DNA of 64,000 nt from Streptomyces sp. GS7 (GCF_009834125.1 NZ_CP047146.1:7162501-7226500); one strand, 5' to 3'; counted from the first letter of the stretch, positions 46,348 through 56,469 are shown. Notes: generated by a model not told the origin, from the sequence alone. Translations and numbers: made by a program.

Positions 46348-46641
46348 TCAGTCGTCGTCACCGTGCAGCCGCCGGCGTACCGACAGCAGCTCCACTTCGG
46401 GCCGTGCGGCGACCAGTCGCTCGCAGCGGTCCATGACGTCGGTCAGATGCCCGGTGTCCCCGGACACCACCGCCAGGCCGATCGTGGCCCTGCGGTACAG
46501 ATCCTGGTCCCCCACCTCCGCGACGCTCACCGCGAACTTGCGGTGCAGCTCGGCGACGAGCGGGCGGACGACCGAGCGCTTCTCCTTCAGCGACCGTACG
46601 TCGCCGAGAAGCAGGTCGAAGGACAGCGTCCCTACGTACAT
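46348..46641 (-). CDS. DUF503 (YlxP-like) protein
   Basis: 97-residue protein with MYVGTLSFDLLLGDVRSLKEKRS and EVGDQDLYRRATIGLAVVSGD, the DUF503 pattern. Universal in the nusA-infB operon of Gram-positives (YlxP); role thought to relate to ribosome biogenesis. Same strand as infB and rbfA. Confidence 0.92.
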   Translation of the reverse strand: MYVGTLSFDLLLGDVRSLKEKRSVVRPLVAELHRKFAVSVAEVGDQDLYRRATIGLAVVSGDTGHLTDVMDRCERLVAARPEVELLSVRRRLHGDDD

Positions 46642-46707
46642 GCAAGACGGGTAAAGCCACCCGTGGGGCCTTAGGTGTACGAGTCACTCGAACCGTACAC
46701 GCAACGG

Positions 46708-46751
46708 CCGGGGCCGATCGACGGAGTTTCCGCTCCGCCGACCGGCCCCGG
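46708..46751 (-). terminator. Terminator after infB
   Basis: CCGGGGCCGATCGACGGAG and CTCCGCCGACCGGCCCCGG pair over 19 positions; two A-C mismatches on the plus strand become G-U pairs in the infB transcript, so the RNA stem is complete with a 6-base loop, 16 bases past the stop. Confidence 0.88.
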
Positions 46752-46766
46752 TCAGGCGCTACGCGA

Positions 46767-49700
46767 TCAGCCGCGCGGCTTCTCCCGCATCTCGTAGGTC
46801 GCGATGACGTCGTCGACCTTGATGTCGTTGAAGTTCCCGAGGTTGATACCGCCCTCGAAGCCTTCGCGGATCTCGGTGACGTCGTCCTTGAAGCGACGCA
46901 GACCGTCGATGTTGAGGTTCTCCGCGACGACCTTGCCGTCGCGGATGAGGCGCGCCTTGGTGTTGCGCTTGACCTCGCCGGAGCGGATGAGCACACCCGC
47001 GATGTTGCCCAGCTTGGACGACTTGAAGACCTCGCGGATCTCCGCCGTACCGAGCTCGACCTCCTCGTACTCCGGCTTGAGCATGCCCTTGAGGGCCGCC
47101 TCGATCTCCTCGATCGCCTGGTAGATGACCGAGTAGTACCGGACGTCGACGCCCTCGCGCTCGGCCCGCTGCGTGGCGCGGCCCTCGGCGCGGACGTTGA
47201 AGCCGATGACGATCGCGTCGGAGCCGGTCGCCAGGTCGATGTCGGTCTCGGTGACCGCACCGACGCCGCGGTGCAGCACCCGGATGTCGACCTCTTCGCC
47301 GACGTCCAGCTGGAGCAGCGAGGACTCCAGGGCCTCGACCGAACCGGACGCGTCGCCCTTGATGATGAGGTTGAGCTGCTGGACCTCGCCCGCCTTGAGC
47401 ACCTTGTCGAGGTCCTCCAGGGACACCCGGCGGGTGCGCTTGGCGAACGCGGCGTTGCGCTCGCGGGCCGCGCGCTTCTCGGCGATCTGACGCGCCGTGC
47501 GGTCCTCGTCGACGACCAGGAAGTTGTCGCCGGCGCCCGGGACGTTGGTCAGACCCAGGACCAGGACGGGGGTCGACGGACCCGCTTCCTCGACGTTGTT
47601 GCCCTTGTCGTCGAACATCGCACGGACCCTGCCGTACGCGTCGCCGGCGACCATCGTGTCGCCGACGCGCAGCGTGCCGCGCTGGACGAGGACGGTGGCC
47701 ACGGCACCACGGCCGCGGTCGAGGTGGGCCTCGATCGCAATACCCTGCGCGTCCTGCGCGTCGTTGGCCCGCAGGTCGAGCGCGGCGTCCGCGGTGAGGA
47801 CCACGGCCTCCAGCAGGGAGTCGATGTTCAGACCCTGCTTGGCGGAGATGTCGACGAACATGGTGTCGCCGCCGTACTCCTCGGCCACCAGGCCGTACTC
47901 GGTCAGCTGACCGCGCACCTTGGTCGGGTCGGCGCCCTCGACGTCGATCTTGTTGACCGCGACCACGATCGGCACGTCGGCCGCCTTGGCGTGGTTCAGC
48001 GCCTCGATCGTCTGCGGCATGACACCGTCGTTGGCCGCCACCACGAGGATCGCGATGTCGGTCGACTTGGCACCGCGGGCACGCATGGCGGTGAACGCCT
48101 CGTGACCCGGGGTGTCGATGAAGGTGATGCGGCGCTCTTCCTCGTTGACCTCGGTCGCGACCTGGTAGGCACCGATGTGCTGGGTGATGCCGCCGGCCTC
48201 GCCCGCGACCACGTTGGTCTTGCGGATCGCGTCCAGCAGGCGGGTCTTACCGTGGTCGACGTGACCCATGACGGTCACCACCGGCGGACGGGAGACCAGC
48301 ATCTCCTCGCCGCCCTCGTTCTCGCCGAACTCGATGTCGAAGGACTCGAGCAGCTCGCGGTCCTCCTCCTCCGGGCTGACGATCTCGACGACGTAGTTCA
48401 TCTCGTCGGCGAGCAGCTGCAGCGTCTCGTCGGAGACCGACTGGGTCGCGGTGACCATCTCGCCCAGGTTGAGCATGACCTGGACCAGCGACGCCGGGTT
48501 GGCGTTGATCTTCTCCGCGAAGTCCGTCAGCGAGGCACCGCGCGACAGGCGAACCGTCGCGCCGTTGCCGCGCGGCAGCATGATGCCGCCGACCGACGGG
48601 GCCTGCATGGCCTCGTACTCCTGACGGCGCTGCCGCTTCGACTTGCGACCGCGACGCGCCGGGCCGCCGGGACGGCCGAACGCACCCTGCGTGCCACCGC
48701 GGCCACCGGGACCACCGGGACGACCGCCGAAGCCGGGACGACCGCCGAAGCCGCCGCCACCACCGGCACCACCGGGACCGCCGCCACCGGGACGACCGGC
48801 GAAACCGCCGCCGCCACCCGGACGACCGCCGCCACCGCCACCGGGACGACCGGCGAAACCGCCGCCGCCACCGGGACGACCGCCGCCACCGCCACCGGGA
48901 CGACCGGCACCGCCGGGACCGCGACCGCCGCCACCGGGGCCCGGACGCGGGCCGGCAGCCGGACGCTGCGGCATCATGCCCGGGTTCGGGCGGTTACCGC
49001 CGCCGGGACGCGGACCGGCACCGCCGGGAGCCGCACCCTGCGGACGGGGCATGCCGCCGGGGGTCGGGCGCGCGCCGCCCTGGCCCTGCGGACGGGGGCC
49101 ACCCTGGCCGCCGCCCTGCGGACGCGGGCCGCCGGGGCCACCCTGGCCACCGGGACGCGGGGCGCCACCGGGACGGGGGGCCTGCGGACGGGCCATGCCC
49201 GTGGAGCCGCCGGACGTGAAGGGGTTGTTGCCCGGACGCGGACCGCTCGGGCGGGGGCCGCCGGGACGGCCGCCCTGACGCTCACCGCCGGGACGCGGGG
49301 CGCCGCCGCGCGGCTGGCCCTGACCGGGCGCCGGACGGGCCGGGCGCGGGCCGGGGGTGGCACCGGGACGGGGCCCCTGCTGCGCGGCGGCGGGAGCCGG
49401 CGCGGACGGCGGGGCCGTGAACTCGGGCTGCGCGGGCGCGGCCGGAGCGGGCTTCGGCGCGGGACGCGCCGGGGTCGGCCGCGGGCCCGGGGTGGGGCCG
49501 GCGGCGGGAGTCTTGGGGGCCGCGGGGACCTGCGGCACCTCGGGGGCGGCCGGGGCCGCGGGACCCGGCTTGGGGGCGCCCGGCTTCGGGGCAGCCGGAC
49601 GCGCCGCCTGCGCCGGAGTGGGCGCGGACGGCTTCGCGGGGGCCGACTTGCGCGGCGCCGCGGGCTTACCGGCGGCGCGGCCGCTGCCGCTGCCTGCCTG

Positions 49701-49850
49701 GAAAGCGTCGGTCAACTTGCGAACAACCGGCGCCTCGATCGTCGAGGACGCCGAACGGACGAATTCGCCAAGTTCTTGGAGCTTGGCCATGACGACCTTG
49801 CTCTCAACGCCGAACTCCTTGGCGAGTTCGTATACCCGGACCTTAGCCAC
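46767..49850 (-). CDS. infB: Translation initiation factor IF-2
   Basis: GTPase that places fMet-tRNA on the 30S subunit. 1027 residues: start [21 protein letters not shown], a very long Pro/Ala/Gly/Arg-rich segment (about 50-400, including [12 protein letters not shown] repeats), and the GTPase core with G1 GHVDHGKT (529-536), DTPGHEAF (G3) and NKID (G4). The C-terminal IF2 beta-barrels follow. The long low-complexity region is characteristic of actinobacterial IF-2. Followed by a terminator; the ylxR gene precedes it by 178 bases. Confidence 0.97.
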   Translation of the reverse strand: MAKVRVYELAKEFGVESKVVMAKLQELGEFVRSASSTIEAPVVRKLTDAFQAGSGSGRAAGKPAAPRKSAPAKPSAPTPAQAARPAAPKPGAPKPGPAAPAAPEVPQVPAAPKTPAAGPTPGPRPTPARPAPKPAPAAPAQPEFTAPPSAPAPAAAQQGPRPGATPGPRPARPAPGQGQPRGGAPRPGGERQGGRPGGPRPSGPRPGNNPFTSGGSTGMARPQAPRPGGAPRPGGQGGPGGPRPQGGGQGGPRPQGQGGARPTPGGMPRPQGAAPGGAGPRPGGGNRPNPGMMPQRPAAGPRPGPGGGGRGPGGAGRPGGGGGGRPGGGGGFAGRPGGGGGGRPGGGGGFAGRPGGGGPGGAGGGGGFGGRPGFGGRPGGPGGRGGTQGAFGRPGGPARRGRKSKRQRRQEYEAMQAPSVGGIMLPRGNGATVRLSRGASLTDFAEKINANPASLVQVMLNLGEMVTATQSVSDETLQLLADEMNYVVEIVSPEEEDRELLESFDIEFGENEGGEEMLVSRPPVVTVMGHVDHGKTRLLDAIRKTNVVAGEAGGITQHIGAYQVATEVNEEERRITFIDTPGHEAFTAMRARGAKSTDIAILVVAANDGVMPQTIEALNHAKAADVPIVVAVNKIDVEGADPTKVRGQLTEYGLVAEEYGGDTMFVDISAKQGLNIDSLLEAVVLTADAALDLRANDAQDAQGIAIEAHLDRGRGAVATVLVQRGTLRVGDTMVAGDAYGRVRAMFDDKGNNVEEAGPSTPVLVLGLTNVPGAGDNFLVVDEDRTARQIAEKRAARERNAAFAKRTRRVSLEDLDKVLKAGEVQQLNLIIKGDASGSVEALESSLLQLDVGEEVDIRVLHRGVGAVTETDIDLATGSDAIVIGFNVRAEGRATQRAEREGVDVRYYSVIYQAIEEIEAALKGMLKPEYEEVELGTAEIREVFKSSKLGNIAGVLIRSGEVKRNTKARLIRDGKVVAENLNIDGLRRFKDDVTEIREGFEGGINLGNFNDIKVDDVIATYEMREKPRG

Positions 49851-50028
49851 TTCGCTCCTTCTAGGTCCGGGTGTCCACCGGACCGTCGCTACTTCATGGG
49901 CGTACTCATCGCGTACTCATCGAGTGCTCATCGCAATCTCGACCTACTTCCGACTCGCGAGGTACCTGACCGCACGGTTTTCCGTGCGCTGTGCGTTTCT
50001 TGCTGTGCGTTATTGCCATGGCGGCTGC

Positions 50029-50307
50029 TCAACGCGCGCCCCCTTCGATGAACCGGCGCAACTCCGCCGTGTCGAACGGGCCGCGGCCCCGGTAGGCCCG
50101 GGGGAACGCCCGGCGGCGAACCGCCAGGTCGAGGCAGACCAGTGTCCGGTGCACATAAGCACCCCGGCCGGGCAGCGTACCGCGAGGATCGGGGACACAC
50201 TCGTCCTCGATCGCCACGATGCGCAGCAAATCGCCCTTGGCCGCTCGCTCCCGGCAACCCAGACACGTGCGCTCAGGGCATGCGCGGGCATGCGTCCGGC
50301 CAGACAC
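50029..50307 (-). CDS. rnpM: YlxR / RnpM-like RNA-binding protein
   Basis: 92-residue DUF448 protein with PERTCLGCRERAAKGDLLRIV (11-31), a nusA-infB operon member. RnpM in Bacillus binds and modulates RNase P. GTG 50307 (VSGRTHARA) lies eleven bases after GGGAGG. Two cysteines of the family (CLGC) are present. Confidence 0.9.
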   Translation of the reverse strand: MSGRTHARACPERTCLGCRERAAKGDLLRIVAIEDECVPDPRGTLPGRGAYVHRTLVCLDLAVRRRAFPRAYRGRGPFDTAELRRFIEGGAR

Positions 50308-50385
50308 TGCTTAAGTCTACCTCCCCACGGCGGCTCCACCCCGATGGGGTAAAGCCTGATCCACTACTCAGAATTCCCTGCGGGA

Positions 50386-50420
50386 GGCCGCGGCACCACT
50401 TTTTTTCGTCCGCCGCGGCC
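50386..50420 (-). other. Stem-loop in nusA-rnpM gap
   Basis: GGCCGCGGC and GCCGCGGCC form 9 bp around a 17-base loop with seven T in a row. It lies downstream of nusA's terminator-like stem and may tune rnpM/infB read-through. Confidence 0.6.
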
Positions 50421-50433
50421 CCGCGCTCCGGGT

Positions 50434-50480
50434 GGGCTCAGGGCCTGTCCGACCCTGACCCACCGGACAGGCCCTAGCCC
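50434..50480 (-). terminator. Terminator-like stem at the nusA stop
   Basis: AGGGCCTGTCCG pairs with CGGACAGGCCCT (12 bp), extended by GGGCT/AGCCC with one bulge. One arm includes the nusA stop TAG (50474-50476). Probably partial attenuation in a continuing operon. Confidence 0.78.
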
Positions 50481-51466
50481 TGCGGCGCCGGGTGCTCGGT
50501 GTCCGGGCGGATGTCGATCCGCCAGCCGGTGAGCCGGGCCGCGAGCCGGGCGTTCTGCCCTTCCTTGCCGATCGCCAGCGACAGCTGGTAGTCGGGCACC
50601 GTGACCCGCGCGGAGCGCGCCGCCAGGTCCACGATCTCGACCTTGCTGACCCGGGCCGGCGACAGCGCGTGCGCCACCAGGTCGGCCGGGTCGTCCGACC
50701 AGTCAACGATGTCGATCTTCTCGCCGTGCAGCTCGGCCATGACGGCCCGCACCCGCCCGCCCATGGGGCCGATGCAGGCGCCCTTGGCGTTCAGCCCCGA
50801 GCGCGTCGAGCGCACCGCGATCTTCGTCCGGTGTCCGGCCTCGCGCGCGATGGCGGCGATCTCCACCGACCCGTCCGCGATCTCCGGCACCTCCATGGCG
50901 AAGAGCTTCTTCACCAGATTGGGGTGGGTACGCGAGAGGGTGACCGACGGGCCGCGGACGCCCTTGACGACCCGGACGACGTACGACCGCAGCCGCGTGC
51001 CGTGCGCGTAGTCCTCGCCCGGGACCTGCTCCTGCACCGGCAGGATGGCCTCCAGCTTGCCGATGTCGACCAGCACGTTCTTGGGGTCCTTGCCCTGCTG
51101 GACCACGCCGGTGACGACATCGCCCTCCCGTCCGGCGTACTCGCCGAACGTGATCTCCTCCTCGGCGTCCCGCAGCCGCTGCAGGATGACCTGCTTGGCG
51201 GTGGTCGCCGCGATCCGCCCGAAGCCGGACGGGGTGTCGTCGAACTCGCGGGGCTCCTCGCCCTCCTCGAGATCCGCCGGGTCCTCCTTCGCCCACACCG
51301 TCACATGCCCGGTGCTGCGGTCCAGCTCCACGCGCGCCCGGCGGCGGCTGCCCTCGGTGCGGTGGTAGGCGATGAGGAGGGCCGACTCGATCGCCTCGAC
51401 CAGCAGGTCGAACGAGATCTCCTTCTCCCGCACCAGACCCCGCAGGGCACTCATGTCGATGTCCAC
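50474..51466 (-). CDS. nusA: Transcription termination/antitermination factor NusA
   Basis: 330 residues. The N-terminal RNA polymerase domain starts [16 protein letters not shown], then the S1 domain ([16 protein letters not shown], about 115-180) and two KH domains ([20 protein letters not shown], near 230; [20 protein letters not shown], near 300). It lacks the C-terminal acidic repeats of some NusA proteins, typical for actinobacteria. GTG 51466 has AAGGAGGAGG in the end of rimP, two bases after the rimP stop. Confidence 0.96.
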   Translation of the reverse strand: MDIDMSALRGLVREKEISFDLLVEAIESALLIAYHRTEGSRRRARVELDRSTGHVTVWAKEDPADLEEGEEPREFDDTPSGFGRIAATTAKQVILQRLRDAEEEITFGEYAGREGDVVTGVVQQGKDPKNVLVDIGKLEAILPVQEQVPGEDYAHGTRLRSYVVRVVKGVRGPSVTLSRTHPNLVKKLFAMEVPEIADGSVEIAAIAREAGHRTKIAVRSTRSGLNAKGACIGPMGGRVRAVMAELHGEKIDIVDWSDDPADLVAHALSPARVSKVEIVDLAARSARVTVPDYQLSLAIGKEGQNARLAARLTGWRIDIRPDTEHPAPQG

Positions 51467-51468
51467 GG

Positions 51469-52038
51469 CTACGCCTCCTCCTTGTTCTCGTCGTTCTCGC
51501 CGTTCGCACGGCTCTCGTCGTTCTCGTCGATGGTCTCGCCGCGCGTCGCGTCCTGCTTGGCGGACTTGCGGCTGAACTCCAGCTCGACCCGCGCCTTGGC
51601 GATCTCGTCGAACGCGATCCGGCGGGCGGTCGGCTTGCGGCCCTTGACGCCCGGCACCTCCAGGTCGAGACCGGTGTCGTCCATGGCGACGATCCGCGCC
51701 ACCACCTCGCCGCCCTCGTGCAGCCGGGCCTTGATGAGGCGGTCGACGGCGCGGCGGTAGTGCCGCGGCTCGGTCAGCGGCCGGTCGGCGCCGGGAGAGG
51801 TGACCTCAAGGGTGTACGGGGCGCCGCCCATCACGTCGGAGTCGTCCAGGACCTGCGACGCCTCGCGGCTCAGGTCGGCGCACTCGTCCAGCTGGACGCC
51901 CTCATCGGAATCGACCACGATCCTCAGCACCCGGCTCCTGCCTGCCGGGGTCACCTCGATCTCTTCCAGATCCAGGTCTCGCGCGGCGACGAGCGGTTCA
52001 AGCAGTCCGCGCAGCCTCTCGCTCTGGGTGGTGCTCAT
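51469..52038 (-). CDS. rimP: Ribosome maturation factor RimP
   Basis: 189 residues, first gene of the rimP-nusA-rnpM-infB-rbfA-truB order. The core [23 protein letters not shown] and [15 protein letters not shown] are characteristic. A C-terminal acidic, disordered tail ([13 protein letters not shown]) is longer than in many homologues. Start ATG 52038, GAGGAG upstream. Confidence 0.94.
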   Translation of the reverse strand: MSTTQSERLRGLLEPLVAARDLDLEEIEVTPAGRSRVLRIVVDSDEGVQLDECADLSREASQVLDDSDVMGGAPYTLEVTSPGADRPLTEPRHYRRAVDRLIKARLHEGGEVVARIVAMDDTGLDLEVPGVKGRKPTARRIAFDEIAKARVELEFSRKSAKQDATRGETIDENDESRANGENDENKEEA

Positions 52039-52116
52039 CCGGGTGACTCCTCGGCCGCGTGTGCTGTTGTGGGTGGGTCGCGTGTCGGGTCAAAGCCTAT
52101 CGGTTCCGGCGGGGTA

Positions 52117-52156
52117 CTGACGATTCGGCGGGTGGGCACGGATACTCTCGCCTGCG
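52117..52156 (+). promoter_or_regulatory. Candidate leaderless promoter of the lipoprotein gene
   Basis: CTGACG (52117-52122) and TACTCT (52143-52148) with a 20-base spacer would start transcription near the GTG at 52157. There is no ribosome site before that GTG, which fits a leaderless mRNA. Confidence 0.4.
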
Positions 52157-52708
52157 GTGATCACTACGGAAGACCCCGGGAAGTGCAACGTGCCGAAAGT
52201 GGCGCTCACACGCCGAAGGACCCTGCTGGCCGGTGCCGCCCTCGGGGGCGTGGCGCTGCTCTCCGGATGCGCCGGCGGTCCCCGCCCCGAAGAGGAGGAC
52301 GCCGAACACTCCGCCGCCGCGGAGCGGCTGCGGCAGCGGTCCGCGCGGGACAGCACGGCGCTGCTCGCCCGCTACGACGCGACGCTGGCCGCGCATCCGG
52401 CGCTGGCGTCCCACCTGCGTCCGCTGCGCGCCGAAGTCGCCCTGCACGCCGAGGCGTTCAGGTCCGACCGGGCCACGCCCACGCCGTCCCGCGGCGCCGC
52501 CACGGGGCCTGCGCGGCGTGCGGCGGCGCCCGCGGTGCCGGCCGACGAGCGAGCGGCGCGGACCGCGCTCGCCGACGCGGAACGGGCGCTCGCCGACACC
52601 CGCACGGCGGCACTGGCCGACGCGCCCCCGGAACTGGCCCGGCTCCTCGCGTCGGTCGCGGCGGCCGGGGCGGCGCACGCCTATCTGCTGACGGGGCCGG
52701 GGGCGTGA
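52157..52708 (+). CDS. Tat-type lipoprotein, unknown function, 183 aa
   Basis: Twin-arginine-like TRRRTLL (about 18-24) with a hydrophobic stretch and lipobox LLSGC (Cys near 38) suggest export as a lipoprotein. The rest is Ala/Arg-rich and helical with no known motif. GTG 52157 is used as start; GTG 52190 (VPKVALTRRR) is an alternative. It begins divergently from rimP (118 bases). Confidence 0.78.
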   Translation: MITTEDPGKCNVPKVALTRRRTLLAGAALGGVALLSGCAGGPRPEEEDAEHSAAAERLRQRSARDSTALLARYDATLAAHPALASHLRPLRAEVALHAEAFRSDRATPTPSRGAATGPARRAAAPAVPADERAARTALADAERALADTRTAALADAPPELARLLASVAAAGAAHAYLLTGPGA

Positions 52709-52796
52709 GCCGCGGCCCGGTGGGCGGGGCGCCGCGCCCCGCACCGTACGACGGCCGGGCGCGACGGCCGGCCAACGACCAGAGAAGAGCACGGAG

Positions 52797-53282
52797 ATGA
52801 CGACCGGAACGACGGACGGCGGCGAGCTGGCCGCGGTGCAGGCCGCGCTCGCCGCCGAGCATGCGGCGGTGTACGGGTACGGCGTGGTGGGCGGGCGGAT
52901 CGGGGCCGGGCGCCGCGCGGAGGCGCAGAGCGCCTACGACGCGCACCGGGCGCGGCGGGACGCGCTGTCCCGCACCGTGCGGGACCTCGGCGGGAAGCCG
53001 CGGGCCGCGGCGGCCGGGTACGAACTGCCGTTCCCGGTGCCGGACGCGACCGCCGCGGCGCACCTGGCCGCCGAGCTGGAGGACCGGCTGGCCGCCGTCT
53101 ACGCGGATCTCGTACGGGCCTGTGCCGGCGCCCGGCGCAAGGAGGCGGCGGGCGCGCTGCGCGAGGCCGCGGTGCGGTCGGTGCGCTGGCGGGGCGGCGG
53201 CGTAGCCTTCCCTGGGCTCGTCGAGCGGGCCGCGGCGCCCGCTCCGTCCGGCTCCGCGGGCGCCTCCTCCGGCGCGCTCTGA
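52797..53282 (+). CDS. Ferritin-like (DUF4439) protein, 161 aa
   Basis: Four-helix style Ala-rich protein with AALAAEHAAVYGYGVVGGRI (about 15-34) and HRARRDALSRTVRDLG (about 50-65), the DUF4439 ferritin-like plan. It follows the lipoprotein by 88 bases with GAAGAGCACGGAG before ATG. Metal binding is not shown by the residues seen. Confidence 0.75.
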   Translation: MTTGTTDGGELAAVQAALAAEHAAVYGYGVVGGRIGAGRRAEAQSAYDAHRARRDALSRTVRDLGGKPRAAAAGYELPFPVPDATAAAHLAAELEDRLAAVYADLVRACAGARRKEAAGALREAAVRSVRWRGGGVAFPGLVERAAAPAPSGSAGASSGAL

Positions 53283-53348
53283 ACGACCGGCCGCCCGGCG
53301 GCCACCTCCCCGCACCGCGACCTCCCGACGAACAAGGACAGCTCTGGC

Positions 53349-54260
53349 ATGGCAACGGCACCCATCGAACCGCCGCAACGATTGCTGGGCGCGCTCGGCG
53401 GCGATCAGGAGGGTCCCGTACGGGCCTGGCTGGAGGCGCTGCCGGCGCTGGTTCAACAGCGGCTGGACGCCTGGGAGCTGACGCTGGAGCGGGTGCATGC
53501 CCCGGGTGGCCTGAGCAGTCTCGTCGCGCTCGTCCGGCAGCAGGACGGGGCGCCCGCGGCGCTGAAGTTCCCGGTGCCGGGGCGGGCCGCGGCGCAGGAG
53601 GCCGCGGCGCTGCGGGCGTGGGACGGCTGGGGCGCGGTGCGGCTGCTGCGGGCCGACGAGGCCGGTGGTGCGCTGCTGCTGGAGCGGTTGCAGGGCTCGG
53701 TGTCGCTGCGGTCGCTGCCGGAGTCCAAGGCGCTGCTGGAGGCGGCGGGCACGGTGCGGCGCCTGTGGGTGCCGCCGGGCGAGGGGCATCCGTTCGCGAC
53801 GGTCGCGGAGCGGGTGACCGAGGACGCCAAGGCCCTGGGTGCGGCCGGGGAGTTCGCCGGGGCCGCGGCGCCGCTGGTCGAGGAGGCGCTGGAGCTGGGG
53901 CGGGCGCTGCCGGACGGGGCGCCGGAGGAGGTCCTGCTGCACGGGGCGTTCCGGCAGGGGAAGGTGCTGGCCGGCGAGCGGGTGCCCTGGCTGGCGGTGG
54001 GCCCGGCGCCGCTGGTCGGTGAGCGGGCGTACGACCTGGCGCGGCTGGTGCTGGACCGGTTCGAGGACCTGGTGGCCGGGTCGGGGGCGCCCGCGGCGGC
54101 CCGGCGGCGGGTGGCCAGGCTCGCGGACTCGCTGGAGGTGGACCGGGAGCGGCTGCGCGGCTGGACGCTGTACCGCGCGGTGCGCGCGGGGCTGCGCGAG
54201 TCGGCGGTGGGCGACCGGCAGCGGGGGGAACTGCTGCTGGAGTTCGCCGCGTACCTGTAG
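53349..54260 (+). CDS. APH/hydroxyurea-kinase family protein, probably a pseudokinase
   Basis: Same plan as the aminoglycoside/hydroxyurea phosphotransferase family (303 residues): ATP lysine in AALKFPVPG (Lys73), and the C-terminal APLVGERAYDLA block. The catalytic loop reads LLHGAFRQGKVLAG (198-208), where the family normally has HGDxHxxN, so the general-base Asp, the His and the metal-binding Asn are Ala200, Arg202 and Lys205. The second metal Asp (in VDP/IDP) is Gly218. Enzyme activity is therefore unlikely. Follows the ferritin-like gene by 66 bases with a possible operon. Confidence 0.82.
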   Translation: MATAPIEPPQRLLGALGGDQEGPVRAWLEALPALVQQRLDAWELTLERVHAPGGLSSLVALVRQQDGAPAALKFPVPGRAAAQEAAALRAWDGWGAVRLLRADEAGGALLLERLQGSVSLRSLPESKALLEAAGTVRRLWVPPGEGHPFATVAERVTEDAKALGAAGEFAGAAAPLVEEALELGRALPDGAPEEVLLHGAFRQGKVLAGERVPWLAVGPAPLVGERAYDLARLVLDRFEDLVAGSGAPAAARRRVARLADSLEVDRERLRGWTLYRAVRAGLRESAVGDRQRGELLLEFAAYL

Positions 54261-54280
54261 CGGACGCGTAAGGGCATAGT

Positions 54281-54317
54281 GAACGGGCCGGCCGGGGGTG
54301 CCCCGGCCGGCCCGTTC
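54281..54317. terminator. Convergent terminator (17-bp stem)
   Basis: GAACGGGCCGGCCGGGG and CCCCGGCCGGCCCGTTC are perfectly complementary around a GTG loop, between the APH-like gene and proS. Confidence 0.94.
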
Positions 54318-54326
54318 GCCGTGCCG

Positions 54327-56054
54327 TTACGCGCCGAGGCGGGCGACGGCCTCCTCGACCGTCAGCTCCTCGCGCTCGCCGGTGCGGCGGTCCTTGACCT
54401 CGACGACGCCCTCGCCGGCGCGGCGGCCGGCGACGACGATGGTCGGCACGCCGAGCAGTTCCGCGTCGGTGAACTTGACGCCGGGCGAGACGCCGGGGCG
54501 GTCGTCGACCAGGACCCGCAGGCCGGCGTCGCCGAGCCGGTCGCTGATCTCCAGGGCGAGTTCGGTCTGCTTGGCCTTGCCGGCGGCGACGACGTGGACG
54601 TCGGCCGGCGCCACCTCGCGCGGCCAGCACAGGCCCTTGTCGTCGGCGTGCTGCTCGGCCAGCGCGGCGACGGCGCGGGAGACGCCGATGCCGTACGAGC
54701 CCATGGTCACCCGGACCGGCTTGCCGTTCTGGCCGAGCACGTCGAGCTGGAAGGCGTCGGCGTACTTGCGGCCCAGCTGGAAGATGTGGCCGATCTCGAT
54801 GGCGCGGTCCAGCTTGAGGCCGGTGCCGCAGGCCGGGCAGGGGTCGCCCTCCTGCACCACGACGACGTCGACGTACTCGTCGACCTCGAAGTCGCGCCCG
54901 GCGACGACGTTCCTGGCGTGCACGCCTTCCTTGTTGGCGCCGGTGATCCACGCGGTGCCGGGGGCGATGCGCGGGTCGGCGAGGTACCTGACCTTCTCCA
55001 GGCCCTGCGGGCCCACGTAACCGCGGACCAGGTCGTCGCGGTCCACGAAGTCCTCGGCGGTCACCAGCTCGACGGCGGCCGGGGCGAAGTGCGCCTCGAC
55101 CTTGTCCATGTCGACCTCGCGGTCGCCGGGCACACCCACGGCCACGATCTCGTGCGCGGCGCCGGCCGCTGATGTCTCAGTGACCTTCACCAGGAGGTTC
55201 TTGAGGGTGGCGGAGGCCGGTACGCCGAGGTGCGCGGCGAGCGTCTCGATGGTCGGGGTGTCCGGGGTGGGGATCTCCTCCGCCGCGGGCACACCGGCCG
55301 CGTCCACCGGCTTCAGGGCGTAGGTGATCGCCTCGGTGTTGGCCGCGTAGTCGCAGTTCGGGCAGTCGGCGAAGGTGTCCTCGCCGGCGGCGGCCGGGGC
55401 CAGGAACTCCTCCGACTTGGAGCCGCCCATGGCGCCGGCGGTGGCGGCGCAGATGCGGTATTCGAGGCCGAGGCGCTCGAAGATCCGCTGGTAGGCGGCG
55501 CGGTGCAGCGCGTAGGACTCGGCGAGACCCTCGTCGGCGGTGTCGAAGGAGTACGAGTCCTTCATCTGGAACTCACGGCCGCGCAGGATGCCGGCGCGCG
55601 GGCGGGCCTCGTCGCGGTACTTGGTCTGGATCTGGTAGAGGATCACCGGCAGGTCCTTGTAGGACGTGCACTGGTCCTTCACCAGCTGGGTGAAGATCTC
55701 CTCGTGGGTGGGACCGAGGAGGTAGTCGCCGCCCTTGCGGTCCTTGAGGCGGAACAGCTCGGCGCCGTACTCGTCCCAGCGGCCGGTCGCGTCGTACGGC
55801 TCCCTCGGCAGCAGGGCGGGCAGCAGGACCTCCTGGCCGCCGATGGCGTCCATCTCCTCGCGCACGATCCGCTCGACGTTGGCGAGGACCTTCTTGCCGA
55901 GCGGCAGCCAGGACCAGACACCGGCGGCGGTGCGGCGCACGAAACCGGCGCGCACCAGGAGCTTGTGGCTGAGCACCTCGGCGTCGGCCGGGTCGTCGCG
56001 CAGTGTCTTGATCATCAAGCGGGACATGCGCTGGACCTGTGCGGCGTTGGCCAT
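54327..56054 (-). CDS. proS: Prolyl-tRNA synthetase (bacterial type)
   Basis: Class II aminoacyl-tRNA synthetase with editing insertion. 575 residues: motif 1 (near 60-80, [14 protein letters not shown]), motif 2 ([19 protein letters not shown], about 144-162), the cis-editing INS domain (about 225-405, with [19 protein letters not shown]) and motif 3 ([11 protein letters not shown]). ATG 56054 has GGAG upstream. The leader upstream (56129-56306) contains a repeat cluster. Confidence 0.95.
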   Translation of the reverse strand: MANAAQVQRMSRLMIKTLRDDPADAEVLSHKLLVRAGFVRRTAAGVWSWLPLGKKVLANVERIVREEMDAIGGQEVLLPALLPREPYDATGRWDEYGAELFRLKDRKGGDYLLGPTHEEIFTQLVKDQCTSYKDLPVILYQIQTKYRDEARPRAGILRGREFQMKDSYSFDTADEGLAESYALHRAAYQRIFERLGLEYRICAATAGAMGGSKSEEFLAPAAAGEDTFADCPNCDYAANTEAITYALKPVDAAGVPAAEEIPTPDTPTIETLAAHLGVPASATLKNLLVKVTETSAAGAAHEIVAVGVPGDREVDMDKVEAHFAPAAVELVTAEDFVDRDDLVRGYVGPQGLEKVRYLADPRIAPGTAWITGANKEGVHARNVVAGRDFEVDEYVDVVVVQEGDPCPACGTGLKLDRAIEIGHIFQLGRKYADAFQLDVLGQNGKPVRVTMGSYGIGVSRAVAALAEQHADDKGLCWPREVAPADVHVVAAGKAKQTELALEISDRLGDAGLRVLVDDRPGVSPGVKFTDAELLGVPTIVVAGRRAGEGVVEVKDRRTGEREELTVEEAVARLGA

Positions 56055-56128
56055 GGGAGTTTCTCCTGCGTAAGAAAGGTGACTCCCTGGAGGTTAGCTG
56101 CACGGGAGTGGCGCACGGAAATGCGTAT

Positions 56129-56306
56129 CCGCTGCGCTTTGCCGGCTGCCCACGTTGTCGGCTTTCCCGTCGTTCCGCTGCGCTTCGCCAGCTGCCCACG
56201 TTGTCGGCTTTCCCGCCGTGGGGGTTTGTGTTGTTGCGCCTGCGGCGCGGAGCCGCTGCGCGGGGCCCGCCTCCCACGTTGTCGGGTGCCCCGCCGTGGT
56301 GGTTTT
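56129..56306. repeat. Three-copy imperfect repeat upstream of proS
   Basis: Core CTGCCCACGTTGTCGGCTTT is present exactly in copies 1 and 2 (starting about 56129 and 56175), and a diverged copy (about 56253) has CCTCCCACGTTGTCGGGTGC. Each unit begins CCGCTGCGC. Copies 1 and 2 match over about 40 bases with three mismatches. In proS orientation the core reads CCGACAACGTGGGCAG. Confidence 0.85.
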
Positions 56307-56348
56307 TGTCCGCTGCGCGGGGCTTTCGGGGTGCGGTGACGGTCCTCC

Positions 56349-56397
56349 GGGGCGGGGTGTCCGGACTGCTTCGCTTTACGTCCGGACACCCCGCCCC
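56349..56397 (-). terminator. 18-bp hairpin downstream of the GNAT gene
   Basis: GGGGCGGGGTGTCCGGAC and GTCCGGACACCCCGCCCC are fully complementary with a 13-base loop. It ends about 70 bases past the GNAT stop at 56470. Confidence 0.9.
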
Positions 56398-56469
56398 TCC
56401 GGCCCGTCCCCTCCCGTGGGTGGGAAACGGAGGGCGGGGGTGTACGTCGGTGGTCCGGTGCGGGGCTGG

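Larger units (their letters stand above)
56055..56469. other. Intergenic region upstream of proS, 415 bases
   Basis: No gene is seen. It contains three imperfect repeat copies (56129-56306), an 18-bp hairpin (56349-56397) and a short run related to the widespread Streptomyces CCCACCC-type element (GTGGGTGGGAAACGGAGGG, about 56.42 kb). There is no T-box pattern. Confidence 0.7.

Noticed and set aside
47271..50051. 926-codon plus-strand frame
   Set aside because: Antisense of infB; translation is Arg/Thr/Gly-rich without motifs.
56055..56469. T-box riboswitch upstream of proS
   Set aside because: No AGGGTGG-type T-box or specifier stem with antiterminator was seen, only repeats and a terminator for the opposite gene.
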